Source: Imbroritus primus
GTDB taxonomy: Bacteria > Pseudomonadota > Gammaproteobacteria > Burkholderiales > Burkholderiaceae
DNA: 64,000 nt
Reading direction: 5' to 3'
Assembly (NCBI RefSeq): GCF_964332355.1
Contig: NZ_OZ201293.1
Coordinates: 1,240,001 to 1,304,000, forward strand
The notes under the pieces are model-generated. The model ran no database searches and was not told the DNA's origin. It saw only the letters and a list, made by a program, of their open reading frames with translations. This document shows positions 24,204-37,231 of this stretch, in pieces. The translations under genes and the position numbers were made by a program. Within the stretch, counting starts at the first letter, position 1. Every line of letters starts with the position of its first letter.

Positions 24204-26099
24204 ATGCCGCGTTACGAGGACTTCTATCGCCATTCGATCGAGCAGCCCGAAGCGTTCTGGGCGGATCAGGCCAAGCTGATCGACTGGCATGAGCCCTGGA
24301 CCGAGGTTCTGGACACGACCCGGTCGCCTTTTACGCGGTGGTTTTCCGGCGGCCGCACCAATCTGTGCCACAACGCGGTCGATCGCCATCTTGCGGAACG
24401 CGCAGCGCAACCGGCGCTTATCTACATTTCCACCGAAACCGGCATCGAGCGTACGTACACGTATGCGGAACTGCATGCCGAGGTGGTGCGCATGGCTGCC
24501 ATCATGCAGGGTCTTGGCGTACAGCGTGGCGATCGGGTGTTGATCTACATGCCCATGATTGCCGAAGCAGCCTTCGCCATGCTGGCCTGTACGCGTATCG
24601 GGGCGATTCATTCGGTGGTATTCGGTGGGTTTGCGTCGGTGAGCCTGGCATCGCGCATCGACGATGCAGCACCCAAGCTCATTGTCAGCGCCGATGCGGG
24701 GTCGCGCGGTGGCAAGGTGGTAGCGTACAAGCCCTTGCTGGACGAGGCGCTGCAGCGCGCAGCGCATCAGCCCGAGCACGTGCTCCTGGTGGACCGGGGG
24801 CTGGCGCCCATGGCGCATGTGCCGGGGCGCGATGTCGACTACGCCGGGGCCCGCGTTCAGGTTGCCAATGCCGATGTGCCGTGCGTCTGGCTCGAGTCCA
24901 ACGAACCCTCGTATATCCTCTATACCTCCGGCACCACCGGCAAGCCCAAGGGCGTGCAGCGCGATACCGGCGGCTATGCAGTTGCCCTCGCCGCATCGAT
25001 GCGCCACATCTTCGGCGGGCAGCCGGGCGATACGATGTTCACCACGTCCGATATCGGCTGGGTGGTGGGACATAGCTACATCATCTACGGGCCGCTGCTG
25101 GCCGGCATGGCCACGGTAATGTACGAAGGCACGCCGCTGCGTCCGGATGCCGCGGTCTGGTGGCGCATCGTCGAGCAGTACAAGGTCAATCTCATGTTCA
25201 GCGCGCCCACGGCGATCCGTGTGCTGAAAAAGCAGGATCCGGCGCTGCTCAAGCGCCATGACCTGTCGTCGCTGCGGACCTTGTTCCTGGCTGGCGAGCC
25301 GCTCGACGAACCGACCGGCCGCTGGATCCACGAGGCCATCGGCAAGCCGGTGGTCGACAACTACTGGCAGACGGAAACCGGTTGGCCCATGCTGGCGCTG
25401 GCGCGTGGCGTGGAAGACCTGCCCGGCAAGTTCGGGTCGCCAGGCCTGCCGGTCTATGGCTTCAAGCTGGACGTGCTGGACGAACTGACGGGCGAGCCTT
25501 GCGCAGTTGGCCAGAAGGGCGTGCTGACGCTGGCTGCGCCGCTGCCGCCGGGCTGCATGTCGAGCATCTGGAACAACGATGCGCGCTTCGTCGATACCTA
25601 CTGGTCGGCATTTCCCGGCCGTCAGCTGTATTCGAGTTTCGACTGGGGCATGCGTGACGAGGACGGCTACGTGTACATCCTGGGGCGTACCGACGATGTC
25701 ATCAACGTCGCCGGCCACCGGCTGGGCACACGCGAGATCGAAGAGAGCCTCAGTTCCCATGCCGCCGTGGCCGAGGTGGCGGTGGTCGGCGTCGAGGACA
25801 AGATCAAGGGGCAGGCTGCCATCGCGTTTGCCATTGTGCGCGACGCCGCGCGCGTCGCCACGACCGAGGGCCGGCTCGCGCTTGAGGGCGAACTGATGAA
25901 GACGGTGGAAGGCCAGCTCGGCGCAGTCGCGCGGCCGGCGCGCATCTATTTCGTCAACGCGTTGCCGAAGACCCGTTCGGGCAAGCTGCTGCGGCGCGCC
26001 ATGCAAGCCGTGGCGGAAGGGCGTGATCCTGGTGATCTCACGACCATCGAGGACCCGACGGCGCTGGATCAGGTGCGTGGTGCTTTGAGCGGCACATAA
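24204..26099 (+). CDS. prpE: Propionate--CoA ligase (PrpE-type acyl-CoA synthetase)
   Basis: A 631-residue AMP-forming acyl-CoA synthetase. The P-loop-like motif YILYTSGTTGKPKGV is near residue 235, DNYWQTETGWPM gives the A5 motif, YILGRTDDVINVAGHR the hinge, and PKTRSGKLLRR near the end carries the catalytic Lys. FWADQAKLIDWHEPW at the N-terminus and the sequence around VVGHSYIIYGPL are closer to PrpE than to acetyl-CoA synthetase. GGAGGAG stands upstream of the ATG. It would activate propionate and possibly acetate or acrylate. No prpBCD operon is beside it. Confidence 0.88.
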   Translation: MPRYEDFYRHSIEQPEAFWADQAKLIDWHEPWTEVLDTTRSPFTRWFSGGRTNLCHNAVDRHLAERAAQPALIYISTETGIERTYTYAELHAEVVRMAAIMQGLGVQRGDRVLIYMPMIAEAAFAMLACTRIGAIHSVVFGGFASVSLASRIDDAAPKLIVSADAGSRGGKVVAYKPLLDEALQRAAHQPEHVLLVDRGLAPMAHVPGRDVDYAGARVQVANADVPCVWLESNEPSYILYTSGTTGKPKGVQRDTGGYAVALAASMRHIFGGQPGDTMFTTSDIGWVVGHSYIIYGPLLAGMATVMYEGTPLRPDAAVWWRIVEQYKVNLMFSAPTAIRVLKKQDPALLKRHDLSSLRTLFLAGEPLDEPTGRWIHEAIGKPVVDNYWQTETGWPMLALARGVEDLPGKFGSPGLPVYGFKLDVLDELTGEPCAVGQKGVLTLAAPLPPGCMSSIWNNDARFVDTYWSAFPGRQLYSSFDWGMRDEDGYVYILGRTDDVINVAGHRLGTREIEESLSSHAAVAEVAVVGVEDKIKGQAAIAFAIVRDAARVATTEGRLALEGELMKTVEGQLGAVARPARIYFVNALPKTRSGKLLRRAMQAVAEGRDPGDLTTIEDPTALDQVRGALSGT

Positions 26100-26146
26100 C
26101 GGGCGGCAAAAGGGTGGACGGTGAGGGCGGACATCGGTCTGCGCCG

Positions 26147-26398
26147 TTGAAGAAAAAGCGCTCTCAGGGTATAATCGTCAGGTTTAAGTTCAGAAACCCA
26201 TCACCCTAGCGCCTACCGCAATCTACCTTCCGCCTGCCGACCCGGTTTTCGTCATTTTTGCCTGTTTTGCGCCTATTCTGTGTGCATGCGGGCCGCACGA
26301 AAACGGCGTCATCCGCCCGGCTGTCCTGCCGCGGATGTGAAGGTCGGCTTCCAGGCGTGAGCGGAGCGGCAGCAGGGTGAACCATGCAGGAGCTACCC
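26147..26398 (+). promoter_or_regulatory. carA promoter and long C-rich leader
   Basis: TTGAAG (26147-26152) and a perfect TATAAT (26170-26175) are 17 bases apart. The expected first base is G26182, followed by TTT, giving a transcript start GUUUA; E. coli carAB P1 starts GUUUGC and uses UTP-sensitive reiterative transcription. The leader is about 217 bases, and from 26195 to 26285 it is C-rich and G-poor, like a Rho loading (rut) region. No intrinsic terminator is seen. Confidence 0.7.
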
Positions 26399-27550
26399 GT
26401 GTTGCCGTCTTTACCCCCAGCCATTCTCGCGCTTGCAGACGGCACGGTCTTTCGTGGCTATTCCATCGGTGCGTCCGGTCATACGATCGGCGAAGTGGTG
26501 TTCAACACCGCACTGACCGGGTATCAGGAAATCCTGACCGACCCGAGCTATTCCCGCCAGATCGTGACCCTGACCTACCCGCACATCGGGAATGTCGGCG
26601 TGAATGGCGAGGACATCGAAGCCACCAAAGTCCATGCCGCCGGCCTGATCATCCGCGACCTGCCGATCCTGGCCTCCAATTTCCGCAAGGAACACACGCT
26701 GGCCCACTATCTCAAGCAGGAGAAAGTGGTGGCCATTGCCGGCATCGATACCCGCAAGCTGACACGCCTGCTGCGCGAGAAAGGTGCGCAGAACGGCTGC
26801 ATTCTCTCCGGCGAGGACAATGTCCAGAAGGCCATCGACCTGGCCCGTTCGTTCCCTGGCCTGGCGGGCATGGATCTCGCCAAGGTCGTGTCGGTGACCG
26901 AGCCGTACGAATGGACGCAGCGCGAATGGGCGCTCGACAAGGGTGACGGCGCACCGGGCTACCGCACGCTGACGGAGCCGCGTTTCCACGTGGTGGCCTA
27001 TGACTACGGCGTGAAGTTCAACATCCTGCGCATGCTGGCCGAGCGCGGCTGCAAGGTCACCGTGCTGCCGGCACAGGCCACGGCCGCCGACGCGCTGGCG
27101 CTCAATCCGGACGGCATCTTCCTGTCGAACGGCCCTGGCGATCCGGAGCCGTGCGACTACGCCATCCGCGCCACGGCCGAGCTGATCGAGAAAGGGATTC
27201 CGACCTTCGGCATCTGCCTCGGACACCAGATCATGGGCCTGGCCTCGGGCGCCAAGACTGTGAAGATGGCCTGTGGTCACCATGGCGCCAACCATCCGGT
27301 GAAAGACCTGGATGATGGCCGCGTGGTGATCACCTCGCAGAACCACGGCTTTGCCGTCGATACCGATAGCCTGCCTGCCAACCTGCGCGCCACGCATGTG
27401 TCGCTGTTCGACGGCACGCTGCAGGGCATGGTCCGTACCGACCGCCCGGCGTTCAGCTTCCAGGGCCACCCGGAAGCCTCGCCTGGTCCGCACGACATTG
27501 CCTACCTGTTCGACCGCTTCACTGCGATGATGGCGGAGGTGCGGAAGTAA
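26399..27550 (+). CDS. carA: Carbamoyl-phosphate synthase small subunit
   Basis: Glutamine amidotransferase subunit that supplies ammonia to CarB for carbamoyl phosphate (arginine and pyrimidines). The N-terminal CPSase_sm domain includes FNTALTGYQEILTDPSY; the class I glutaminase domain has the nucleophile in FGICLGHQIMGLA, and the catalytic His-x-Glu in FQGHPEASPGP. I prefer GTG at 26399 because AGGAG lies 6 bases upstream and the protein then begins just before the conserved PPAILALADGT; an ATG at 26384 in the same frame is the alternative. An exporter gene separates it from carB. Confidence 0.95.
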   Translation: MLPSLPPAILALADGTVFRGYSIGASGHTIGEVVFNTALTGYQEILTDPSYSRQIVTLTYPHIGNVGVNGEDIEATKVHAAGLIIRDLPILASNFRKEHTLAHYLKQEKVVAIAGIDTRKLTRLLREKGAQNGCILSGEDNVQKAIDLARSFPGLAGMDLAKVVSVTEPYEWTQREWALDKGDGAPGYRTLTEPRFHVVAYDYGVKFNILRMLAERGCKVTVLPAQATAADALALNPDGIFLSNGPGDPEPCDYAIRATAELIEKGIPTFGICLGHQIMGLASGAKTVKMACGHHGANHPVKDLDDGRVVITSQNHGFAVDTDSLPANLRATHVSLFDGTLQGMVRTDRPAFSFQGHPEASPGPHDIAYLFDRFTAMMAEVRK

Positions 27551-27592
27551 GGCACGCCGCGAGACGGCGCGCCTGATTCACGGAGAACTGCA

Positions 27593-28264
27593 ATGAATGC
27601 CCTGATGAGCACGTTCGGCATCACCGATTTCTGGACCTTTCTGCTGGGCACGATTGTCATCGTGCTACTGCCGGGCCCGAATTCGCTGTACGTGCTCAGT
27701 GTGGCGGCGCAACGCGGTGTGGCGGCAGGGTATCGTGGCGCGTGCGGGGTGTTTCTCGGCGATGCGATCCTGATGCTGCTGTCGGCGGGCGGCGTGGCTT
27801 CGCTGCTCAAGACGAGCCCCGAGCTGTTCTACGTGGTGAAGTACATCGGTGCGGCGTACCTGGCCTGGATCGGCCTGCAGATGCTGCGTGGCGCGTGGCG
27901 TAACTGGCGCGAACGCGGTGTGCTGACCCCGGTGGAAGCCCCCCCGCAACGCGAGGACTTGCTGCAGCCGTTCCGCAAGGCGCTGCTGGTCAGCCTGCTG
28001 AATCCGAAGGCGATCCTGTTTTTCGTGTCGTTCTTCATCCAGTTCGTCGACCCGGCCTATGCGCATCCGGTCCTGTCGTTTGCCATCCTCGGAGTGGCGT
28101 GCGAACTGGTCAGCGCGACCTACCTGACGGTCGTGATTTTTCTCGGCGCACGCCTGGCGGACCATTTCCGCCGCCGCCGCGCGCTGTCCGCGGGCCTCGG
28201 AGGCGGGGTCGGCACACTGTTTATCGGCTTTGGCGCCAAACTGGCGACGGCCACACTGAATTGA
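27593..28264 (+). CDS. leuE: LysE/RhtB family exporter, LeuE type
   Basis: A 223-residue inner-membrane amino-acid exporter with about six hydrophobic segments. The N-terminal motif VIVLLPGPNSLYVLSVAAQ and the later LLVSLLNPKAILFFVSFF are family signatures and resemble leucine exporter LeuE. GGAG lies upstream of the ATG, and the gene is within the car operon, 42 bases after carA and 16 before carB. The position suggests an operon-linked role such as relief of amino-acid excess when carbamoyl phosphate flux changes. The substrate is inferred only from similarity. Confidence 0.87.
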   Translation: MNALMSTFGITDFWTFLLGTIVIVLLPGPNSLYVLSVAAQRGVAAGYRGACGVFLGDAILMLLSAGGVASLLKTSPELFYVVKYIGAAYLAWIGLQMLRGAWRNWRERGVLTPVEAPPQREDLLQPFRKALLVSLLNPKAILFFVSFFIQFVDPAYAHPVLSFAILGVACELVSATYLTVVIFLGARLADHFRRRRALSAGLGGGVGTLFIGFGAKLATATLN

Positions 28265-28280
28265 AATTAGAGAGAGCGTA

Positions 28281-31520
<3,240 letters not shown>

Positions 31521-31596
31521 GGTCCAATACGCTCCAGGAAGGCGAATGTCCGCTGCACCCGCTCCATGCATCATGGGCGGGTGTGCGGCCCTTGCC

Positions 31597-31626
31597 TTGA
31601 ATCTGGCCGGGAAATTGGCCTAAACT
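31597..31626 (+). promoter_or_regulatory. Candidate greA promoter
   Basis: TTGAAT (31597-31602) and TAAACT (31621-31626) are 18 bases apart in the 204-base gap after carB. A start near 31633 would place the whole hairpin at 31654-31704 inside the greA leader. Confidence 0.5.
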
Positions 31627-31653
31627 ACGTCATAACCCATCAGTCAAACTGAC

Positions 31654-31713
31654 AGCCGCGGTTGAGCGGATTGCGCACAGTGCGCGTCACGCTCCGCTGC
31701 GGCTCATTTTTTT
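31654..31713 (+). terminator. Intrinsic terminator inside the greA leader (possible attenuator)
   Basis: AGCCGC (31654-31659) pairs with GCGGCT (31699-31704), AGCGGA (31665-31670) with TCCGCT (31693-31698), and GCGCA with TGCGC around a CAG loop. Seven T follow (31707-31713). The T-tract ends only 11 bases before the greA ATG, leaving no space for another promoter, so greA mRNA must read through it. It could also end carB transcripts. Confidence 0.75.
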
Positions 31714-31724
31714 GTCGAGAGACT

Positions 31725-32201
31725 ATGAGCACTATTCCCATTACCACGCGTGGCGCCGAGATGTTGCGCGAGGAACTGCACCGTCTGAAGGCCGTGGAAC
31801 GGCCGAATGTGATCAACGCGATTTCCGAGGCGCGCGCACAGGGTGACTTGTCGGAGAACGCCGAGTACGATGCCGCGAAGGAAAAACAGGCTTTTATCGA
31901 AGGCCGTATCCTGGAGATCGAGGCCAAGCTGTCGGCCGCGCAAGTCATCGACCCGAGCCAGCTCGATACCGACGGCCGCATCGTGTTTGGCGCGACGGTG
32001 GAACTGGAAGACCTCGAATCGGGCAAAGCCGTCACCTACCAGATCGTCGGCGACGACGAGGCCGATCTGGAAAGCGGCAAGATTTCTGTCAGCTCGCCGA
32101 TCGCACGCGCGCTGATCGGCAAGTTCGAAGGCGATGTCGCCACCGTCGTGGCGCCCGCTGGGGACCGCGAGTACGAAGTCCTGGCCGTCAAATACCTCTG
32201 A
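31725..32201 (+). CDS. greA: Transcription elongation factor GreA
   Basis: Stimulates the cleavage of backtracked RNA by RNA polymerase. The 158-residue protein has the N-terminal coiled coil with the two acidic tip residues in ARAQGDLSENAEYDAAKE (Asp and Glu of the loop), and the C-terminal FKBP-like domain (VFGATVELED to YEVLAVKYL). Length matches the family. GAGAG is upstream of the ATG. The stop overlaps the next start (TGATG). Expression is probably controlled by the terminator at 31654-31713. Confidence 0.97.
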   Translation: MSTIPITTRGAEMLREELHRLKAVERPNVINAISEARAQGDLSENAEYDAAKEKQAFIEGRILEIEAKLSAAQVIDPSQLDTDGRIVFGATVELEDLESGKAVTYQIVGDDEADLESGKISVSSPIARALIGKFEGDVATVVAPAGDREYEVLAVKYL

Positions 32202-32671
32202 TGATGCCGCACCGCGTTTCCCTGCTGCTTGCGACCGTCTGGGCGGGCAGCCTCTGGACCATCGGTTACCTGGTGGCGCCGACGCTGTTTGCCGTGCTCG
32301 ATGATCGCCAGGTGGCTGGCATGATCGCGGGACGACTGTTCCGCGCCGAGGCGATCCTCAGCGTGGTGTGTGGCGTGCTGCTGTTGGCGCTGGCCAATCT
32401 GCTTGTGCGCCGAGGCGAGGCATCGTACCGCGCGGTGCGCTGGGTCGTCCTCGGCATGCTGCTGTGTACGCTGGTGGGCTATTTCGGCGTCCAGCCGTTC
32501 ATGGAAGTGCTGCGGAACAAGGCCGAGGCCATGGGCGTGGCGGTGTCGGAGTCGCCATACAAGACGCAGTTCGGCATGCTGCACGGTGTGTCTGGCAGTA
32601 TCTACCTGCTGCAAAGCTTGCTGGGAATTGTGCTGATCTGGCGTTTGGGCGCACGCCCCGGACGCCTCTGA
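32201..32671 (+). CDS. DUF4149 family membrane protein
   Basis: A 156-residue inner-membrane protein with four hydrophobic segments (about residues 7-30, 45-67, 78-98 and 128-150), of the DUF4149 type often found after greA in Beta- and Gammaproteobacteria. WAGSLWTIGYLVAPTLFAVL at the N-terminus and MLHGVSGSIYLLQSLLG are the most typical parts. It starts within the greA stop codon, so translation is coupled. A terminator follows at 32730. The function is unknown. Confidence 0.75.
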   Translation: MMPHRVSLLLATVWAGSLWTIGYLVAPTLFAVLDDRQVAGMIAGRLFRAEAILSVVCGVLLLALANLLVRRGEASYRAVRWVVLGMLLCTLVGYFGVQPFMEVLRNKAEAMGVAVSESPYKTQFGMLHGVSGSIYLLQSLLGIVLIWRLGARPGRL

Positions 32672-32729
32672 GAACTTTCTGACGACCGTCCGGCAAGGTA
32701 CTGGATAGATCCGGGTGATGCAAAGCGGG

Positions 32730-32752
32730 AGCGGGGCCAAAGCCCCGCTTTT
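32730..32752 (+). terminator. Intrinsic terminator after the greA operon
   Basis: AGCGGGGC and GCCCCGCT form a perfect 8-bp stem with a CAAA loop and TTTT behind. It lies between the convergent DUF4149 and yhbY genes and may serve both. Confidence 0.88.
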
Positions 32753-32757
32753 CCGTG

Positions 32758-33258
32758 TCAGGACAGGGCTTTCTTCTTCTGGCTGACGGGGCGGGCCTTG
32801 GCGCGCTTGACGGTGCCGGCCTTGGTAATGCGTTCGTTGCCGAGCACGGTGACCTTGGACGGCTTGGGCGGGCGCGTGGTGCCGCTGCTTTTCTTGCGCA
32901 CTAGCACGGTACGGATGCCGGCGCCGCGAATCGCTTCAGTGGCGGTGTCGGCGCGCTTGTCGCGGTTTTCGCGCAGCACGGGCGAGCCGGAGCGCCAGAT
33001 CACCAGCAGCTTGCCGATATGCTGGACCGGCGCGGCATTGAGCGTGTCGCAAATTTCCTCGTACATGGCGATGCGCACATCGCGGTCATCGCCGAAGACA
33101 CGGATCTTGATCAGGTCGTGCGCGCTCAGGCTGCGGTCGATTTCGAGCAGGACGGCACGCGTCAGGCCTTCGCTGCCGACCATGACGAGCGGATGCAGGG
33201 CATGGGCGCGGGAGCGGAGTTCCGACCGTTGGGCGGGAGTGAGGTGTTGTGCGGGCAT
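32758..33258 (-). CDS. yhbY: YhbY family CRM-domain RNA-binding protein
   Basis: An RNA-binding protein associated with the large ribosomal subunit precursor. The CRM domain takes residues 1-100, with LRSRAHALHPLVMVGSEGLTR and HDLIKIRVFGDDR and a GxxG-like loop near the start. The 60-residue C-terminal tail is very basic (Lys/Arg-rich) and longer than in E. coli YhbY (97 residues). It is divergent from rlmE, another 50S maturation factor, a conserved arrangement. Confidence 0.9.
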   Translation of the reverse strand: MPAQHLTPAQRSELRSRAHALHPLVMVGSEGLTRAVLLEIDRSLSAHDLIKIRVFGDDRDVRIAMYEEICDTLNAAPVQHIGKLLVIWRSGSPVLRENRDKRADTATEAIRGAGIRTVLVRKKSSGTTRPPKPSKVTVLGNERITKAGTVKRAKARPVSQKKKALS

Positions 33259-33415
33259 GAATCTTCGAGAAAACAGGGTTGGCGCGTATTATCCGCCAAG
33301 TTGACCGGCTCGGGCGGAAAACCGGCAAGAATCCCCGGAATCGCTGAACTCTGCCAGAACGGCCGGGCAGAATACGGGTACAGGGGCCAGGCAAGGCTCT
33401 GGTAGCAAATGCAAC

Positions 33416-34102
33416 ATGGCGAACGCAATGGCAAAAGGCAAATCCAAGAACAAGTTCAACCAGTCGTGGCTGCACGACCATATGAACGATCCCTACGTCA
33501 AGCTGGCGCAGCGCGAAGGCTATCGTGCGCGCGCAGCCTATAAGCTCAAGGAGATCGATGAGCAGGACAAGCTCATTCATCCAGGCCAGGTCATCGTCGA
33601 CCTGGGTGCCGCGCCGGGCAGCTGGAGCCAATACGCGCGTAACAAGCTGGCGGACTCCCCGCGGGCCAAGGATGGGCGCATCGACGGCGCGATCATCGCC
33701 ATCGACCTGCTGCCGATGGAGCCGGTCGCCGATGTTACCTTTATCCAGGGCGATTTCCGTGACGATGCAGTGTACCGGCAGCTGGAAGAAACCGTGCTGG
33801 CCGCGTCAGGTGGAAGCAAGGTAGACCTTGTATTGTCAGACATGGCCCCCAATTTATCCGGTGTCGAGGCGGCCGATGCGGCGCGCATCGAGCACATCTG
33901 CGAGCTGGCCCTGGAATTTGCGCAGGCCCATTTGAAACCGGACGGAGCATTGCTGGTCAAATGTTTTCACGGTAGCGGCTACAGCCAGATCGTGAAGCGT
34001 TTCAAGGACCAGTTCAAGGTGGTGGCGCCCCGCAAGCCCAAGGCCTCCCGCGACAAGTCGTCCGAGACGTTCATTCTCGGGCGATACCTGAAGACCCCCT
34101 GA
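33416..34102 (+). CDS. rlmE: 23S rRNA (uridine-2'-O)-methyltransferase RlmE
   Basis: Methylates U2552 of 23S rRNA (E. coli numbering). The 228-residue protein has a basic N-terminal part (KSKNKFNQSWLHDHMNDPYVKLAQREGYRARAAYKLKEI) containing the catalytic Lys, the SAM motif VDLGAAPGSWSQYA, an acidic DMAPNLSG segment with the catalytic Asp and LLVKCFHGSGY with the second Lys, giving a K-D-K-E tetrad. An ATG at 33428 is the alternative start. It stands before ftsH, as in E. coli. Confidence 0.96.
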   Translation: MANAMAKGKSKNKFNQSWLHDHMNDPYVKLAQREGYRARAAYKLKEIDEQDKLIHPGQVIVDLGAAPGSWSQYARNKLADSPRAKDGRIDGAIIAIDLLPMEPVADVTFIQGDFRDDAVYRQLEETVLAASGGSKVDLVLSDMAPNLSGVEAADAARIEHICELALEFAQAHLKPDGALLVKCFHGSGYSQIVKRFKDQFKVVAPRKPKASRDKSSETFILGRYLKTP

Positions 34103-34240
34103 CAGGCCGCTGGCCGGCGATAGGGATTGGCTCTGGGCCTCATTGATACGTTCAAACAGGCCAGGCAGCCGCGCGGGGCCGCGGTGCATTACAATGAAGG
34201 CATTCCGTGCCAAGGCATTTACGGTTAAAGGAGTTCGGCC

Positions 34241-36127
<1,887 letters not shown>

Positions 36128-36193
36128 TGCAGGGCTGAGCGACGGGGGGCGAAGAGTTCGATGGCTTGCTTCCTGGCTGGCACCTGCCATATC

Positions 36194-36224
36194 AAAGCCG
36201 ACGCTTCTGCGTCGGCTTTTTTTT
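36194..36224 (+). terminator. Strong intrinsic terminator after ftsH
   Basis: AAAGCCGACGC pairs with GCGTCGGCTTT around a TTCT loop, followed by more T. This separates the rlmE-ftsH unit from folP-glmM. Confidence 0.95.
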
Positions 36225-36324
36225 GGCATCGTTTTTCGTGCCGGATTTCGCTATCCTTGAGGCCTTGCGGCCGAAATCCGGTCCGCCTCTCTACAAAATT
36301 CTCAGCTAGAACCTGAATCCAACG

Positions 36325-37176
36325 ATGTTCCAGTGTGGCCGATTCGATTTCACATCCCGCCAGCGACCGCTGGTGATGGGTATTCTCAACGTCACGCCCG
36401 ATTCATTCTCGGACGGCGGGCAGCATGACACGCTCGACGCCGCGCGGCGCCGCGCCGACCAGATGGTGGCGGAGGGCGCCGACATCATCGACATTGGCGG
36501 TGAGTCGACCCGGCCCGGCAGCCCGCGCGTGCCGCTGCAACAGGAGCTGGACCGCGTCCTGCCCGTGGTCGAGGCGCTGCGTGATTGTGGTGCGGCGCTG
36601 TCCGTCGATACCTACAAGCCGGACGTCATGCGCGCCGTCCTGCGCACTGGGGCGGACATGATCAACGACATCTGGGGCTTCCGCCAGCCAGGGGCGGTGG
36701 AGGCCGTGGCTGGGCCGGAAGCCGGCCGCGCCGCGCTGTGCGTGATGCACATGCAGGGCGATCCAGAAACCATGCAGAAGGATCCGCACTACGACGACGT
36801 GGTGGGCGAGGTGCATGATTTCCTGCAGGCGCAGGTCGAGACGCTGCAGGCTGCGGGCGTGGAGCGCGCGCGCATCGTGCTCGATCCGGGCTTCGGCTTC
36901 GGCAAGACGTCGGCGCACAATCTCGCCTTGCTGAACCGTTTGCCGGCCTGTGCGCCGGCTGGGTATCCGATCCTGGTTGGCATGTCGCGCAAGTCCATGC
37001 TCGGCGCCGTCACCGGACGCGATGCGGCAGGGCGCCTGCACGGCAGCCTCGCCGCTGCGCTGATTGCCGTGGAGCGTGGTGCGGCGGTGGTACGGGTGCA
37101 TGATGTGGCGGCGACCGTGGACGTGCTGCGCGTCTCGTGGGCGGTGCGCCAGGAAAATGCCAAAGCCGATTACTGA
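36325..37176 (+). CDS. folP: Dihydropteroate synthase
   Basis: Joins p-aminobenzoate to dihydropterin pyrophosphate in folate synthesis. The 283-residue TIM barrel shows VMGILNVTPDSFSDGG near the N-terminus, IIDIGGESTRPGS, DPGFGFGKTSAHN and the C-terminal VRVHDVAATVDVLR, all key pterin- or sulfonamide-site segments of the family. It is followed after 55 bases by glmM, its standard partner in proteobacteria. Confidence 0.97.
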   Translation: MFQCGRFDFTSRQRPLVMGILNVTPDSFSDGGQHDTLDAARRRADQMVAEGADIIDIGGESTRPGSPRVPLQQELDRVLPVVEALRDCGAALSVDTYKPDVMRAVLRTGADMINDIWGFRQPGAVEAVAGPEAGRAALCVMHMQGDPETMQKDPHYDDVVGEVHDFLQAQVETLQAAGVERARIVLDPGFGFGKTSAHNLALLNRLPACAPAGYPILVGMSRKSMLGAVTGRDAAGRLHGSLAAALIAVERGAAVVRVHDVAATVDVLRVSWAVRQENAKADY

Positions 37177-37231
37177 CAAGAAAATCAAAATCGCCGGCGT
37201 ATCCTATTCGCTGGTGCAAGCAAGGGAAATC

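Noticed and set aside
23736..26006. A 756-codon open frame antisense to mltD and prpE
   Set aside because: Spans two convincing plus-strand genes and has shadow composition.
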